Shown: positions 18,423 through 25,784 of the stretch, piece by piece
Numbering within the stretch: position 1 is the first letter of the stretch
Layout of the letters: each line of letters opens with the position of its first letter
The notes under the pieces: model-generated
The model's input: only the letters and a program-made list of their open reading frames with translations
Told to the model about the DNA's origin: nothing
The model's database searches: none
DNA from: Streptomyces sp. CB02366
GTDB taxonomy: Bacteria > Actinomycetota > Actinomycetes > Streptomycetales > Streptomycetaceae
Assembly (NCBI RefSeq): GCF_001905905.1
Contig: NZ_LIVT01000023.1
Coordinates: 1 to 38,053, forward strand
Direction: 5' to 3'
DNA: 38,053 bases
Made by a program: the position numbers and the translations under genes

Positions 18423-19244
18423 TCAGAGCGCGGTGAGCAGTTCGCCGTCGATCACCGTGACCGCCGTGCCGGTCAGCAGGGTGCGCTCGCCGCGCAGCGC
18501 GGTGCGGACCAGCCCCGAGCGGGCGGACGCCTGGAGACCGGTGAGGTCGTCGCGGCCGAGGCGGGCCGACCAGAAGGGCGCCAGCGCCGTGTGGGCGCTG
18601 CCGGTGACCGGGTCCTCGTCGAGGCCGACGCCCGGGAAGAAGCCGCGCGAGACGTAGTCGTAGCCATGGGCGGGGTCCTCGGCCGCGGCGGTGGCGATGA
18701 CCCCGCGCCGGGAGTGGGCCGCCAGGGCGGCGAAGTCCGGGGCGAGTCCCCGTACGGTCGCCTCGTCGCGCAACTCCACGAGCAGGTCGCCGATGTGCTC
18801 GCCGGTGGCGTGCACCGAGACGGGGTCCGCCCCGAGGGCGTCCGCGAGACCGGGCGGCACCGGCTCCTCGGTCAGCGGGGAGGTGGGGAAGTCCAGGGTG
18901 AGTCCGCCGTCCGGGCGGGCGGTCGCGGTCAGGATCCCGCAGCGCGCGGCGAACCGGACGGCGCCCGCGACCCGGCCCGTGGTGTGCAGGACGTGGGCGG
19001 TGGCGAGCGTGGCGTGCCCGCACATGTCCACCTCGGTGGCCGGGGTGAACCAGCGCAGCGCCCAGTCGGCCCCGCCACCGGGCGGCAGGGGGTGGGCGAA
19101 GGCCGTCTCGGAGAGGTTGACCTCGGCGGCGATCTCCTGCAGGCGTTCGGCCGCCGGGAACCCCTCGCTCTCCAGCAGGAGCACACCGGCGGGGTTTCCG
19201 GCGAAGGGGCGGTCGGTGAACGCGTCGACGATGCGAATCCTCAT
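18423..19244 (-). CDS. PhzF-family isomerase-like protein
   Basis: 273 residues. The PhzF (diaminopimelate-epimerase-like) fold shows its typical blocks: FAGNPAGV (14-21), SETAF with catalytic-position E46, EVDMCGHATLATAHVL and DEDPVTGSAHTAL. PhzF isomerises a phenazine precursor, but most family members lie outside phenazine clusters and have unknown substrates. No phenazine genes are present here, so the reaction is unassigned. The ATG lies six bases after TACGGT, which suggests a leaderless mRNA, and no SD is seen. It is convergent with the CPBP gene. Confidence 0.9.
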   Translation of the reverse strand: MRIRIVDAFTDRPFAGNPAGVLLLESEGFPAAERLQEIAAEVNLSETAFAHPLPPGGGADWALRWFTPATEVDMCGHATLATAHVLHTTGRVAGAVRFAARCGILTATARPDGGLTLDFPTSPLTEEPVPPGLADALGADPVSVHATGEHIGDLLVELRDEATVRGLAPDFAALAAHSRRGVIATAAAEDPAHGYDYVSRGFFPGVGLDEDPVTGSAHTALAPFWSARLGRDDLTGLQASARSGLVRTALRGERTLLTGTAVTVIDGELLTAL

Positions 19245-19250
19245 GGGGCG

Positions 19251-19256
19251 ACCGTA
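19251..19256 (-). promoter_or_regulatory. -10 box for leaderless phzF-like mRNA
   Basis: TACGGT on the minus strand ends exactly six bases before the ATG at 19244, with no SD present. No good -35 at 17 or 18 bases; a TTGGTC lies 19 bases upstream. Confidence 0.5.
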
Positions 19257-19632
19257 GAGCGTCGGCGCGAGGACGGACCAAGGCCAATTCCGGGTACCTG
19301 GCCTCTGCCCGGCGAGCGGGCGGGAGGGAGGAGTGGGGGAGAGGAGCGCACGGGAGCCCCCGGGGCCGTCGGACGCGGGCCGCTGCCCGGGTGCGTGCGG
19401 AGGCGCACCCGGGCAGCGGGGGGCGAGGGCTCGCCGTACCGCAGTCCCGAGGCTGCGCCCGATGGCGGGCCGTATCGGGCTGCGACGTCAGCGCGTACGC
19501 GAACCACCGGGCACGCCTCACCACTTTGCGGGGCCGCCCTTCACCGTTTCCCCGGAACGCCGGCGCCGGGCGGGCCGGGCGGGAGCCGATCGGCCCGGGC
19601 GGCGGCGCGGCGGCCCGGGAGGGCGCCCGAGA

Positions 19633-19677
19633 CCCGTACGGCCCCGGCGGGCCGGGCCGGCGTCCGGGCCGTACGGG
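19633..19677 (-). terminator. Terminator of the Rid-family gene
   Basis: 12-bp perfect arms (19633-19644 and 19666-19677), 12 bases beyond the stop of the minus-strand gene. Confidence 0.75.
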
Positions 19678-19689
19678 CGGGGAAGCGCC

Positions 19690-20085
19690 TCACGCGACGG
19701 CGGTGCCCTCCAACTCGACCAGCAGGCCGGGAACCGCCAGTCGCGTCACTCCGAGCATGGTGCCGGCCGGCGCCGCCCCGGCCGCGGCCAACCGCCCCGC
19801 GAGCGCGCCGTAGTGCTGGAGGAGCAGATCGACGTCGGTCGTGCAGACGGTGAGCCGGACGAGGTTGGCGAGCGACATGCCGGCCTCGCTCAGCACGGCC
19901 TCCAGGTTGTCGACGCTGAGCGTCAACTGGGCCGCCATGTCGCCCTCGTGCTGCGGCTTCCCGGCGTCGTTCGTCGCGGTCTGCCCCGCGATGTACAGGG
20001 TCCGGGACTGCCCGGAGACGAGTTCGCCCTGGTTGAAGCCCAGGGCCGCCGACCAGGTCACCGGGTTGACGGCCGTTCGTTCCAT
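19690..20085 (-). CDS. Rid-family (YjgF/YER057c) protein lacking the catalytic Arg
   Basis: 131 residues, normal family length, with chorismate-mutase-like fold blocks LYIAGQTATNDAGKP, QLTLSVDNLEAVLSEAGM and RLTVCTTDVD. Archetypal RidA deaminates reactive enamines/imines using an Arg in PARSxV. Here the matching stretch is PAGTMLGVTRLAVPGLLVELE, with Gly in place of that Arg, so classical imine deaminase activity is unlikely; it belongs with the Rid1-7-type members of unknown role. The ATG at 20085 follows GAAGTGG, a weak SD. It is divergent from the WYL regulator with 183 bases between starts, making it the likely target of that regulator. Confidence 0.88.
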   Translation of the reverse strand: MERTAVNPVTWSAALGFNQGELVSGQSRTLYIAGQTATNDAGKPQHEGDMAAQLTLSVDNLEAVLSEAGMSLANLVRLTVCTTDVDLLLQHYGALAGRLAAAGAAPAGTMLGVTRLAVPGLLVELEGTAVA

Positions 20086-20256
20086 CGCCACTTCGACTCC
20101 ATTCGATTCGCTTCGCGGGTGCGCGGGCGCCCCTTCCGCTCGTCGCCGAGGCAGCCGTGGGCCGGCCTCGGCACGGTGCGGAACGGTGCGCTGACGTGCG
20201 GTGTCCTGGGAGGGAGCCTTCCAACCATTCACGACACCCTTGGTCATGTATTTCGC

Positions 20257-20262
20257 TACGGT
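20257..20262 (+). promoter_or_regulatory. -10 box for leaderless WYL-regulator mRNA
   Basis: TACGGT ends six bases before the ATG at 20269, the same spacing as at the PhzF and BFN genes. No SD precedes the ATG. The surrounding A/T-rich 40 bases are the likely control region shared with the divergent Rid gene. Confidence 0.5.
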
Positions 20263-20268
20263 TTCCGC

Positions 20269-21243
20269 ATGCGCGCCGATCGACTGGTCTCGTTGGTCCT
20301 GCTGCTGCGTCAGCGCGGACGACTGACCGCCGACGCCCTGGCCCAGGAGTTGGAGGTCTCCACCCGCACCGTGCTGCGCGACGTCGAGGCCCTGTCGGCG
20401 GCCGGAGTGCCGGTCTACGCCGAACGCGGCCGGCACGGCGGGTTCGCGCTGCTGCCCGGCTTCCGGACCGAACTCACCGGGCTGAACCACGACGAGACCC
20501 TCGCCCTGCTGGCCACCGGAACGGGGCGCGGAGAGCAGGTGCTCGGCCTCGGGTCCGCGCTCGCCTCCGCCCTGCGGAAGGTGGTCGACGCCCTCCCCGA
20601 GAGCCACCGGACCACGGCGAGCGACGCCGCCCAGCGGTTCCTCGTCGATCCGGAGACCGACCTGCTCGCACGCCGCGCGGTCGTCGAGGAGGTGCCCGGC
20701 GCGACGATGGCCGCGGTCCGCCGCGCCGTACTCGCCGGGCGCAAGCTGCGCATCCACTACGCGGCCGCGGACCGGGCGCCGCGGTGGCGCACGGTGGATC
20801 CGATCGGACTGGTCACCGTACGGGACCGGGGGTACCTGCTGGCCACGCGTTCCGGCGAGGACCGCACCTACCGGCTGTCGCGTGTGCTGGCCGCCGAGGA
20901 ACTGCCCGAAGCGGCACAGCGGCCGAACCGGGTGGACCTGGACCGGATCTGGCGGGAACGCTCCGCGCGGTTCCTGTCCGGCGGAGCCCACCTCGCCGTG
21001 CGGGTACGGGTGAACCCGGCGCGCAGGGAGGAGCTGCTGGGCACCGTGCTGGCCGTCCGCGCGGACGCCCCCGACGCGGACGGCTGGTCGCGGCTGGAGG
21101 TCGCTTTCCAGGACGCCCGGCACGCCGAGTGGGCGCTGTGGCAACTCGGCCCGGACGCGGAAGCGCTGGCCCCGCCTACCCTGCGCCGCGCCCTCCACGA
21201 CCGCGCCACCCGGGTCGCGGCCCGCTACGCGGACCCGGGCTGA
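20269..21243 (+). CDS. YafY-type transcriptional regulator with WYL domain
   Basis: 324 residues. An N-terminal DeoR-like winged helix (1-~60; LTADALAQELEVSTRTVLRDVEALSAAGVPVYAERGRHGGFAL) is followed by a linker, a WYL domain (about 150-215; KLRIHYAAAD then WRTVDPIGLVTVRDRGYLLA) and a WCX-type C-terminal extension (~240-320). WYL domains sense small molecules or nucleic acids and occur in transcriptional switches. The start is the ATG at 20269; the open frame extends far upstream without support. It is divergent from the Rid-family gene, so self-regulation and control of that gene are the simple hypotheses. Confidence 0.9.
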   Translation: MRADRLVSLVLLLRQRGRLTADALAQELEVSTRTVLRDVEALSAAGVPVYAERGRHGGFALLPGFRTELTGLNHDETLALLATGTGRGEQVLGLGSALASALRKVVDALPESHRTTASDAAQRFLVDPETDLLARRAVVEEVPGATMAAVRRAVLAGRKLRIHYAAADRAPRWRTVDPIGLVTVRDRGYLLATRSGEDRTYRLSRVLAAEELPEAAQRPNRVDLDRIWRERSARFLSGGAHLAVRVRVNPARREELLGTVLAVRADAPDADGWSRLEVAFQDARHAEWALWQLGPDAEALAPPTLRRALHDRATRVAARYADPG

Positions 21244-21273
21244 GAGCTGCCCCGGCCCGTCGTCCCCGCCGCT

Positions 21274-21993
21274 TCACACGGGCCCGCTCCGCCCGTCGCC
21301 GGGGGCCGTCCGTACGCCCGGGGGCGTCGTCGAACGCGCGAGGCGGAACCCCACGTCGTCGACCTGCAAAGCCGGGTGGCTGCGGCGTCGCGCGGAGGCA
21401 CGGCAACTCCAGTGCTCGTCGAACCACCCGCCGCCGCGGAGCACCCGGTAACCGCCGTAGACCTCGGCGTCGTAGACGTCCCAGCACCAGTCCCAGACAT
21501 TGCCGAGCATGTCGTGGAGCCCCCACGCGTTGGGGCGTCTGCCGCCCACCTCGTGGACGCGCTCGTTCGAGTTGCCCCGATACCAGGCGATCTCGTCCAG
21601 CTCTCCGTAGCGCGGACCGTCCGTACCGGCACGGCAGGCGTACTCCCACTCGGCCTCGGTCGGCAGCCGGTAGCCATCGGCCGACGCGTCCCAGTCGATC
21701 TCCTCGGGCCCGGCGCGGAAGCGGTACGCGGGTGTCAGGCCGGCCTGCGCGGACAGGGCGTTGCAGAACCGCACCGCCTCCCACCAGGAGACGCCCTCGA
21801 CGGGCAGCCGGTCCCCGCGCCCGGTGCTGGGTCGCGCGCCGGTGACCTGTGCGTACAGTGCCTGGGTGACCGGGGTCGCCGCGAGCCGGTAGGGCGCGAG
21901 CTCGACCGTCCACCTGCGTTGCGTCCGCCGGTCCGACAGCGTCACCCGTCCCGGCGGGAGGGCGATCATCTCGTTCCCCGTCATCGTGTCCAT
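21274..21993 (-). CDS. SUMF1/formylglycine-generating-enzyme-like protein, one active-site Cys missing
   Basis: 239 residues. FGE-sulfatase fold blocks: LAATPVTQALYAQVTG, PVEGVSWWEAVRFCNALS, YRLPTEAEWEYACRAG, GLHDMLGNVWDWCWD and RVLRGGGWFDEHWSCRASARRR, ending VGFRLAR. True FGE uses two cysteines in the last block (first about five residues before the second). Only the second is present (in WSCRASAR), with Phe-Asp before it, so sulfatase activation is unlikely. Other family members act as EgtB/OvoA-like or lectin-like proteins, but no DinB partner domain is present. ATG candidates lie at 21993, 21984 and 21969. TAGGCT (minus, 22009-22004) nine bases before 21993 suggests a leaderless start. 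It is convergent with the WYL gene, 30 bases apart, with no terminator. Confidence 0.85.
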   Translation of the reverse strand: MDTMTGNEMIALPPGRVTLSDRRTQRRWTVELAPYRLAATPVTQALYAQVTGARPSTGRGDRLPVEGVSWWEAVRFCNALSAQAGLTPAYRFRAGPEEIDWDASADGYRLPTEAEWEYACRAGTDGPRYGELDEIAWYRGNSNERVHEVGGRRPNAWGLHDMLGNVWDWCWDVYDAEVYGGYRVLRGGGWFDEHWSCRASARRRSHPALQVDDVGFRLARSTTPPGVRTAPGDGRSGPV

Positions 21994-22276
21994 GGGGAGG
22001 AGAGCCTAGCGAGTCTCCTCGGGCGGGCCGCCGACGGCCTCTGCCCCGCCGGCCGGTTCCCCGAGGCGGCGCCCGGTGGGCGGCGCGGAAGACCGGACCG
22101 CGCGCGAGCGGGCCCGTGGGACGGGTGGCGGGGGCCGTCCGCCTCCGTGCGGGCCGTGGTCCGGGCGTGAGAAGCCCGGCGAGTTCGCGTGGCGGCTTCG
22201 GAGCGCCGCCGTCGCGGAGACCTTCGGCTTGGCGCCCCTCGGCGAGAGCGCCGCTCCGGCTCTCCCTGTCGTCGCG

Positions 22277-22483
22277 TCAGATCTGTTGGGGCTCCTGCCG
22301 GGTCTGCCGGGTCTGCCAGATCACCGCGGCGTCGAAGCGGTCCGACGCACGGGGGTGCGGGCCGTCGTCGTGGCAGTGGAAGGCCGTCCAGAAGAGATCG
22401 GCGGGCAGGGCGTCGGAGGGCGCGTACACGCGGTAGACGTACTGCAGCCCGTCCTCGGCGAGCAGAGCGACCATCCAGAACAC
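22277..22483 (-). CDS. Small conserved hypothetical protein
   Basis: 68 residues: MFWMVALLAEDGLQYVYRVYAPSD at the start (split by position, key features a hydrophobic strand and YVYRVY), then LPADLFWTAFHC. I do not recognise a named domain. The GTG start has a strong SD (GGGAGGGGG around 22488-22498 on the minus strand), codon use is normal, and its composition is unlike the Arg-rich shadow frames nearby, so I judge it real. The 283 bases between it and the SUMF1-like gene (21994-22276) show no gene. Confidence 0.6.
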   Translation of the reverse strand: MFWMVALLAEDGLQYVYRVYAPSDALPADLFWTAFHCHDDGPHPRASDRFDAAVIWQTRQTRQEPQQI

Positions 22484-22742
22484 CCGTTCGCCCCCTCCCT
22501 CCGCTTCCCGGCGCCGTCGCCGTCCGGACTGTGGCGTGAGGGACGTGCGCGCGGGGGCCGGCGGTTGCCCGGCCCGGCGTACAAAGCAAGGCGGCGCGCG
22601 CCCCCGGCCGCCACAGACCTCTTCTGCGGCGCGATCTCATCCGCAAGGATGACGGATCGCACCGGCGTCCCCAACTTCGGTGGGATGCCCCATGGGTCGC
22701 TCCGGCGATGTCTTCCGGGCGGAGGACTGATCGGATAGAGGT

Positions 22743-23285
22743 GTGCAAAACCGGACGCCGCGCCTGCCCTGGCAGCCCGCACCGAACCACGCCGAGTTCG
22801 ATGCCCGCTCCACCGACGCACTGGCGTCGGCGCTGTCGGCTGCGCGCCGGCGCGCGCTGCGCGACGGGGACCGGCAGATCGACACCGCCCACCTCCTGCA
22901 CTCGTTGATCGAGACGGACCCCGACGTCCGCGAGGCGTTCGACGGCGGTCCCCGGCTGGCCAGGGTCCTCGGCTATCTCGTCCAGCGCAGCATCGGCTAC
23001 GGGCTCCGCTGGCAGGGGTCGGTCGAGGACTCCGGGGCCGTCCCGGTGGTGCGCGACCCGGCGACGGACGGCTGGTCGCCCTCGGCCCGGGCCGCGATGG
23101 AGGACGCGCGGTACCGGGCGGCTTCGCGCGGCGAAACCCGCGCCGCCGGTCTCGACCTGCTCGCCGCCCTGGCGGCCGACGCCGAGTCGCGCGCGGTGGA
23201 GGTGCTCTCCCGCGCGGGCGTGGAGGCGCGGTGGCTGTCGGAGCGGGCGGCCGCCCTCGCCGCCGAGGTGCCGCGGCCCGTCTGA
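22743..23285 (+). CDS. Clp N-terminal-domain protein without ATPase
   Basis: 180 residues with two Clp-N repeats. The first (about 20-80) has TDALASALSAARRRALRDGDRQIDTAHLLHSLIE; the second (about 108-170) has SARAAMEDARYRAASRGETRAAGLDLLAALAADAESRAVEVLSRAGV. There is no AAA+ module. Such stand-alone Clp-N proteins may act as substrate adaptors or decoys for ClpC (inference). The GTG at 22743 has only AGAGG right before it; GGAGGA at 22721-22726 is too far. The 259 bases upstream hold a nested inverted repeat (GCGATC 22631-22636 with GATCGC 22655-22660, inner ATCC-GCAA... GGAT) of unknown meaning. Confidence 0.85.
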   Translation: MQNRTPRLPWQPAPNHAEFDARSTDALASALSAARRRALRDGDRQIDTAHLLHSLIETDPDVREAFDGGPRLARVLGYLVQRSIGYGLRWQGSVEDSGAVPVVRDPATDGWSPSARAAMEDARYRAASRGETRAAGLDLLAALAADAESRAVEVLSRAGVEARWLSERAAALAAEVPRPV

Positions 23286-23464
23286 GCCGCCCCCGGGCCC
23301 TCCCCTCGTGCCGGTCCCTCCTGTCGCTCCGGCCCCTTCCCCGGCACCGGTTCCTCCCGTCGCGCCGGGGCGCTTCCACCGCCGGTGGCCACCTGCTCGC
23401 GGTGGAGGCGCGGATCTCCCGGAGCGCCGTGCCGAAGGGCGCCGTCTCGACAGGTGTCACGGGG

Positions 23465-23493
23465 ATGACGGTGCTGTCCGCTGCTGCCATGAT
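23465..23493 (+). promoter_or_regulatory. Promoter of the first EamA exporter, leaderless
   Basis: ATGACG (23465-23470), a 17-base spacer and CATGAT (23488-23493), then six bases to the ATG at 23500. No SD is present, so the transcript would begin at the start codon. Confidence 0.55.
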
Positions 23494-23499
23494 GTGCCG

Positions 23500-24531
23500 A
23501 TGCACGCGTCTTCGGGAGTTCAGGGCAGAAGCGCCGGGCTGGGCCTCGCCCTGGTCTCGGCCTTGGCGTTCGGCGGTTCGGGAGTGGCGGCCAAGCCGCT
23601 GATCGAGGCGGGGCTCGACCCGTTGCACGTGGTCTGGCTGCGCGTCGCGGGCGCCGCCCTCGTCATGCTCCCGGTCGCGTGGCGCCACCGGAACCTCGTA
23701 CGGGAGAGGCCCGCCCTCCTCGCCGGGTTCGGCCTGTTCGCCGTGGCCGGGGTGCAGGCCTTCTACTTCGCCTCGATCTCCCGTATCCCGGTCGGCGTGG
23801 CGCTCCTGGTCGAGTATCTGGCGCCCGCCCTGGTCCTCGGCTGGGTCCGCTTCGTGCAGCGCAGGCCCGTCACCCGGGCCGCCGCGCTCGGAGTGGTGCT
23901 GGCGGTCGGCGGCCTCGCGTGCGTCGTCGAGGTCTGGGCCGGGCTCGGCTTCGATCTTCTCGGGCTGCTGCTGGCCCTCGGCGCGGCCTGCTGCCAGGTG
24001 GGCTACTTCGTCCTGTCCGACCACGGCGGCGGACAGGACGGCCGGGACGCGGCGGAGAAGGCCGAGCCGCCGCACCCCGTCGGGGTCATCGCGTACGGAC
24101 TGATCGTCGGAGCGGTCGTCCTCACCGTCGTCGCCCGCCCCTGGGGAATGGACTGGTCCCTGCTCGGCGGCAGCGCGGACATGGACGGAGGCGAGGTCCC
24201 CGCCTGGCTGCTGCTCGGCTGGATCGTGCTGCTCGCCACCGTGCTCGCGTACCTCACCGGGGTCGTCTCGGTCCGGCTGCTCTCGCCCCAGGTGGCCGGG
24301 GTCGTCGCCTGCCTGGAGGCGGTCATCGCGACCGGCCTGGCGTGGGTGCTCCTCGGCGAACACCTCTCCGCACCCCAGCTCGTCGGCGGGTTCACCGTGC
24401 TGGTCGGTGCGTTCATCGCCCAGTCCTCCGCGCCGAAGGCCCCGGCGGGCCCGGTCGCCGCGGGGGCCGGAACCGGCGTGCCGGCCGAGCCCGCCGAGGG
24501 CGAGTTGTCCGGCGGCCGGGCCCCGCATTAG
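23500..24531 (+). CDS. EamA-family (RhtA-like) exporter
   Basis: 343 residues with ten predicted transmembrane helices in two EamA halves: first half about 12-140 (ALAFGGSGVAAKPLIEAG, LLVEYLAPALVLGWVR), second half about 145-315. The VEYLAPALV stretch resembles the RhtA threonine/homoserine exporter branch, but the substrate is not determined. A charged Gly/Asp insert (about 175-190) lies in the central loop and an Ala/Gly/Pro-rich tail ends the protein. The start at 23500 is supported by a leaderless promoter. Its stop codon forms part of the -10 box of the following leader transcript, and a second EamA gene follows 159 bases later. Confidence 0.9.
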   Translation: MHASSGVQGRSAGLGLALVSALAFGGSGVAAKPLIEAGLDPLHVVWLRVAGAALVMLPVAWRHRNLVRERPALLAGFGLFAVAGVQAFYFASISRIPVGVALLVEYLAPALVLGWVRFVQRRPVTRAAALGVVLAVGGLACVVEVWAGLGFDLLGLLLALGAACCQVGYFVLSDHGGGQDGRDAAEKAEPPHPVGVIAYGLIVGAVVLTVVARPWGMDWSLLGGSADMDGGEVPAWLLLGWIVLLATVLAYLTGVVSVRLLSPQVAGVVACLEAVIATGLAWVLLGEHLSAPQLVGGFTVLVGAFIAQSSAPKAPAGPVAAGAGTGVPAEPAEGELSGGRAPH

Positions 24532-24534
24532 TGT
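24505..24534 (+). promoter_or_regulatory. Promoter for the leader ORF and second EamA exporter
   Basis: TTGTCC (24505-24510), an 18-base spacer and TAGTGT (24529-24534). The start of transcription would fall at the ATG of the leader ORF seven bases later. The -10 overlaps the stop codon of the upstream EamA gene. Confidence 0.5.
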
Positions 24535-24541
24535 TCCGGCC

Positions 24542-24577
24542 ATGCATCTGACCGTGTTGCCGCCCCCTGCCGCCTAG
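24542..24577 (+). CDS. Polyproline leader peptide MHLTVLPPPAA (candidate)
   Basis: Eleven codons and a TAG stop, 113 bases upstream of the second EamA gene and immediately after a promoter-like TAGTGT with leaderless spacing. Three consecutive Pro codons (about 24560-24568) are a known ribosome-slowing sequence that depends on EF-P. Position and content suggest a regulatory leader peptide. It is too short to judge by coding statistics. Confidence 0.45.
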   Translation: MHLTVLPPPAA

Positions 24578-24597
24578 CGCGGGCGGCCACTCCGGAC

Positions 24598-24683
24598 GAG
24601 GACCGGGCTCGGGCAGTCCCCGAGCGGTTCGTCGCTGCCCGCCTGCGGAGCCGAGCGACCCACCACCCCGTCCTCCTTCGGAG
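24598..24683 (+). promoter_or_regulatory. Candidate attenuator / SD-sequestering structure before the second EamA gene
   Basis: Elements seen: a hairpin 24607-24613 with 24619-24625 (7 bp); CTCC (24673-24676) pairing with the SD GGAG (24680-24683) over a 3-base loop; and a competing long-range pairing of 24598-24607 with 24666-24675 (nine of ten bases), which would release the SD. The two states exclude each other. Combined with the leader ORF this looks like translational attenuation, but no folding was computed. Confidence 0.4.
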
Positions 24684-24690
24684 AAGTCAC

Positions 24691-25647
24691 ATGTCCTTTC
24701 CTGCCGGATCCGCGCTGCCCGTCGGGCGGAGCCTGCTGTACCTCGTCGTCGCCGGAGTCGCCTGGGGCACCGCCGGCGCGGCCGCGTCCCTGGTCTTCCG
24801 CGTCAGCGACCTCGGCCCCCTCGCCCTCTCGTTCTGGCGCTGCGCCGGAGGTCTCGTCCTGCTCGCCCCGGTGCTCGCCCTGCGCCCGCGCCGCGCACCC
24901 CGGGAGCCCGAGCCCCGGCGTCGCCGGCTGATCCGCATCCTCGGCACCGGCATCGGTCTCACCGTGTTCCAGAGCGCCTACTTCGCCGCCGTCGAGGTCA
25001 CCGGCCTCGCCGTGGGCACCGTCGTCACGCTCGGCGCCGGACCCGTACTGATCGCCGTGGGAGCCCGCCTTCTGCTGGGCGAACGCCCCGGGCGAGGAGG
25101 GGCGGCCGCCGTGACCGGCGCGCTGACCGGCCTCCTCGTGCTGGTCCTGGGCGGCGAGGGCGGCGACGTCGTGCCGGCCGGGGTGCTGCTCGCGCTGCTG
25201 TCCGCCGCCGGGTACGCGGCGATCACGCTGCTCACCCGGTGGCTCGGGCGGGACGGCGGCGGTGACGCACCGGCCACCAGCGCCTGGGCGTTCGGCATCG
25301 GAGCGGTGGGGCTGCTGCCCATGGCCGCGGCCGAGGGGCTGGTACCGCACACCGCCGAGACCGGGCAGGTGCTGGGGCTCGTGGTGTACGTGGCGGCGGT
25401 GCCCACGGCGCTCGCCTACGCGCTGTACTTCGCCGGAGCCGCCGCCGTCCGCTCGGCCACCGTCTCCGTGATCATGCTGCTGGAACCGGTGAGCGCGGCC
25501 GTCATCGCGGTGACCGTCCTGGGGGAGCGGCCGACGACCGCCACGGTCCTGGGCACGCTGCTCCTGCTGACGGCCGTGGCCGGACTGGCGCTCGCGGAGA
25601 CGCGCGGCGCGGCGAGCGCCCGCCGGGAGGCGCCCACGGCGGTCTGA
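24691..25647 (+). CDS. EamA-family exporter behind a leader peptide
   Basis: 318 residues with ten predicted transmembrane helices in two EamA repeats (about 15-145 and 155-305); VAGVAWGTAGAAASLVF begins the first and YALYFAGAAAVRSATVSVIMLLEPVSAAVIAV lies in the second. The substrate is unknown. The ATG has GGAGAAG (24680-24686) as SD, which may be masked by a small hairpin. The gene is 159 bases downstream of another EamA gene in the same direction, so the two could exchange dimer partners or be alternative exporters. Two hairpins follow. Confidence 0.9.
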   Translation: MSFPAGSALPVGRSLLYLVVAGVAWGTAGAAASLVFRVSDLGPLALSFWRCAGGLVLLAPVLALRPRRAPREPEPRRRRLIRILGTGIGLTVFQSAYFAAVEVTGLAVGTVVTLGAGPVLIAVGARLLLGERPGRGGAAAVTGALTGLLVLVLGGEGGDVVPAGVLLALLSAAGYAAITLLTRWLGRDGGGDAPATSAWAFGIGAVGLLPMAAAEGLVPHTAETGQVLGLVVYVAAVPTALAYALYFAGAAAVRSATVSVIMLLEPVSAAVIAVTVLGERPTTATVLGTLLLLTAVAGLALAETRGAASARREAPTAV

Positions 25648-25680
25648 CGGCGCCCGCCCCGTGCGACCGGCCTGTCCGTT

Positions 25681-25756
25681 GGAGGCGCGGGGCCCCGGCC
25701 GGCGCGGCGTCGCCGCGCCTCCGGGCCGCCGCGACGGCCGGGGAGCGCGGCGGCCC
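25681..25756. terminator. Double hairpin between convergent genes
   Basis: Hairpin one has 10-bp outer arms 25681-25690 and 25713-25722, with an alternative 19-base perfect palindrome at 25701-25719. Hairpin two has 11-bp arms 25723-25733 and 25746-25756. It sits between the EamA stop (25647) and the PNPOx-like stop (25785) and could act in both directions. Confidence 0.75.
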
Positions 25757-25784
25757 GGCCGCGATCGGGGCCCGTCGTACTCCG

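Larger units (their letters stand above)
19245..19689. other. Intergenic stretch with hairpins, no gene identified
   Basis: It contains the phzF-like promoter and the ridA-like terminator (19633-19677). A second strong hairpin sits at 19380-19419 (16-bp arms 19380-19395 and 19404-19419, 8-base loop) and has no obvious gene of its own. Coding potential in between is not convincing on either strand. Confidence 0.55.

Noticed and set aside
23350..23490. Minus-strand frame beginning MAAADSTVIPVTPVETAPFG
   Set aside because: The first ~45 codons look plausible, but there is no SD or promoter and the frame decays into Arg-rich shadow sequence over the Clp-N gene.
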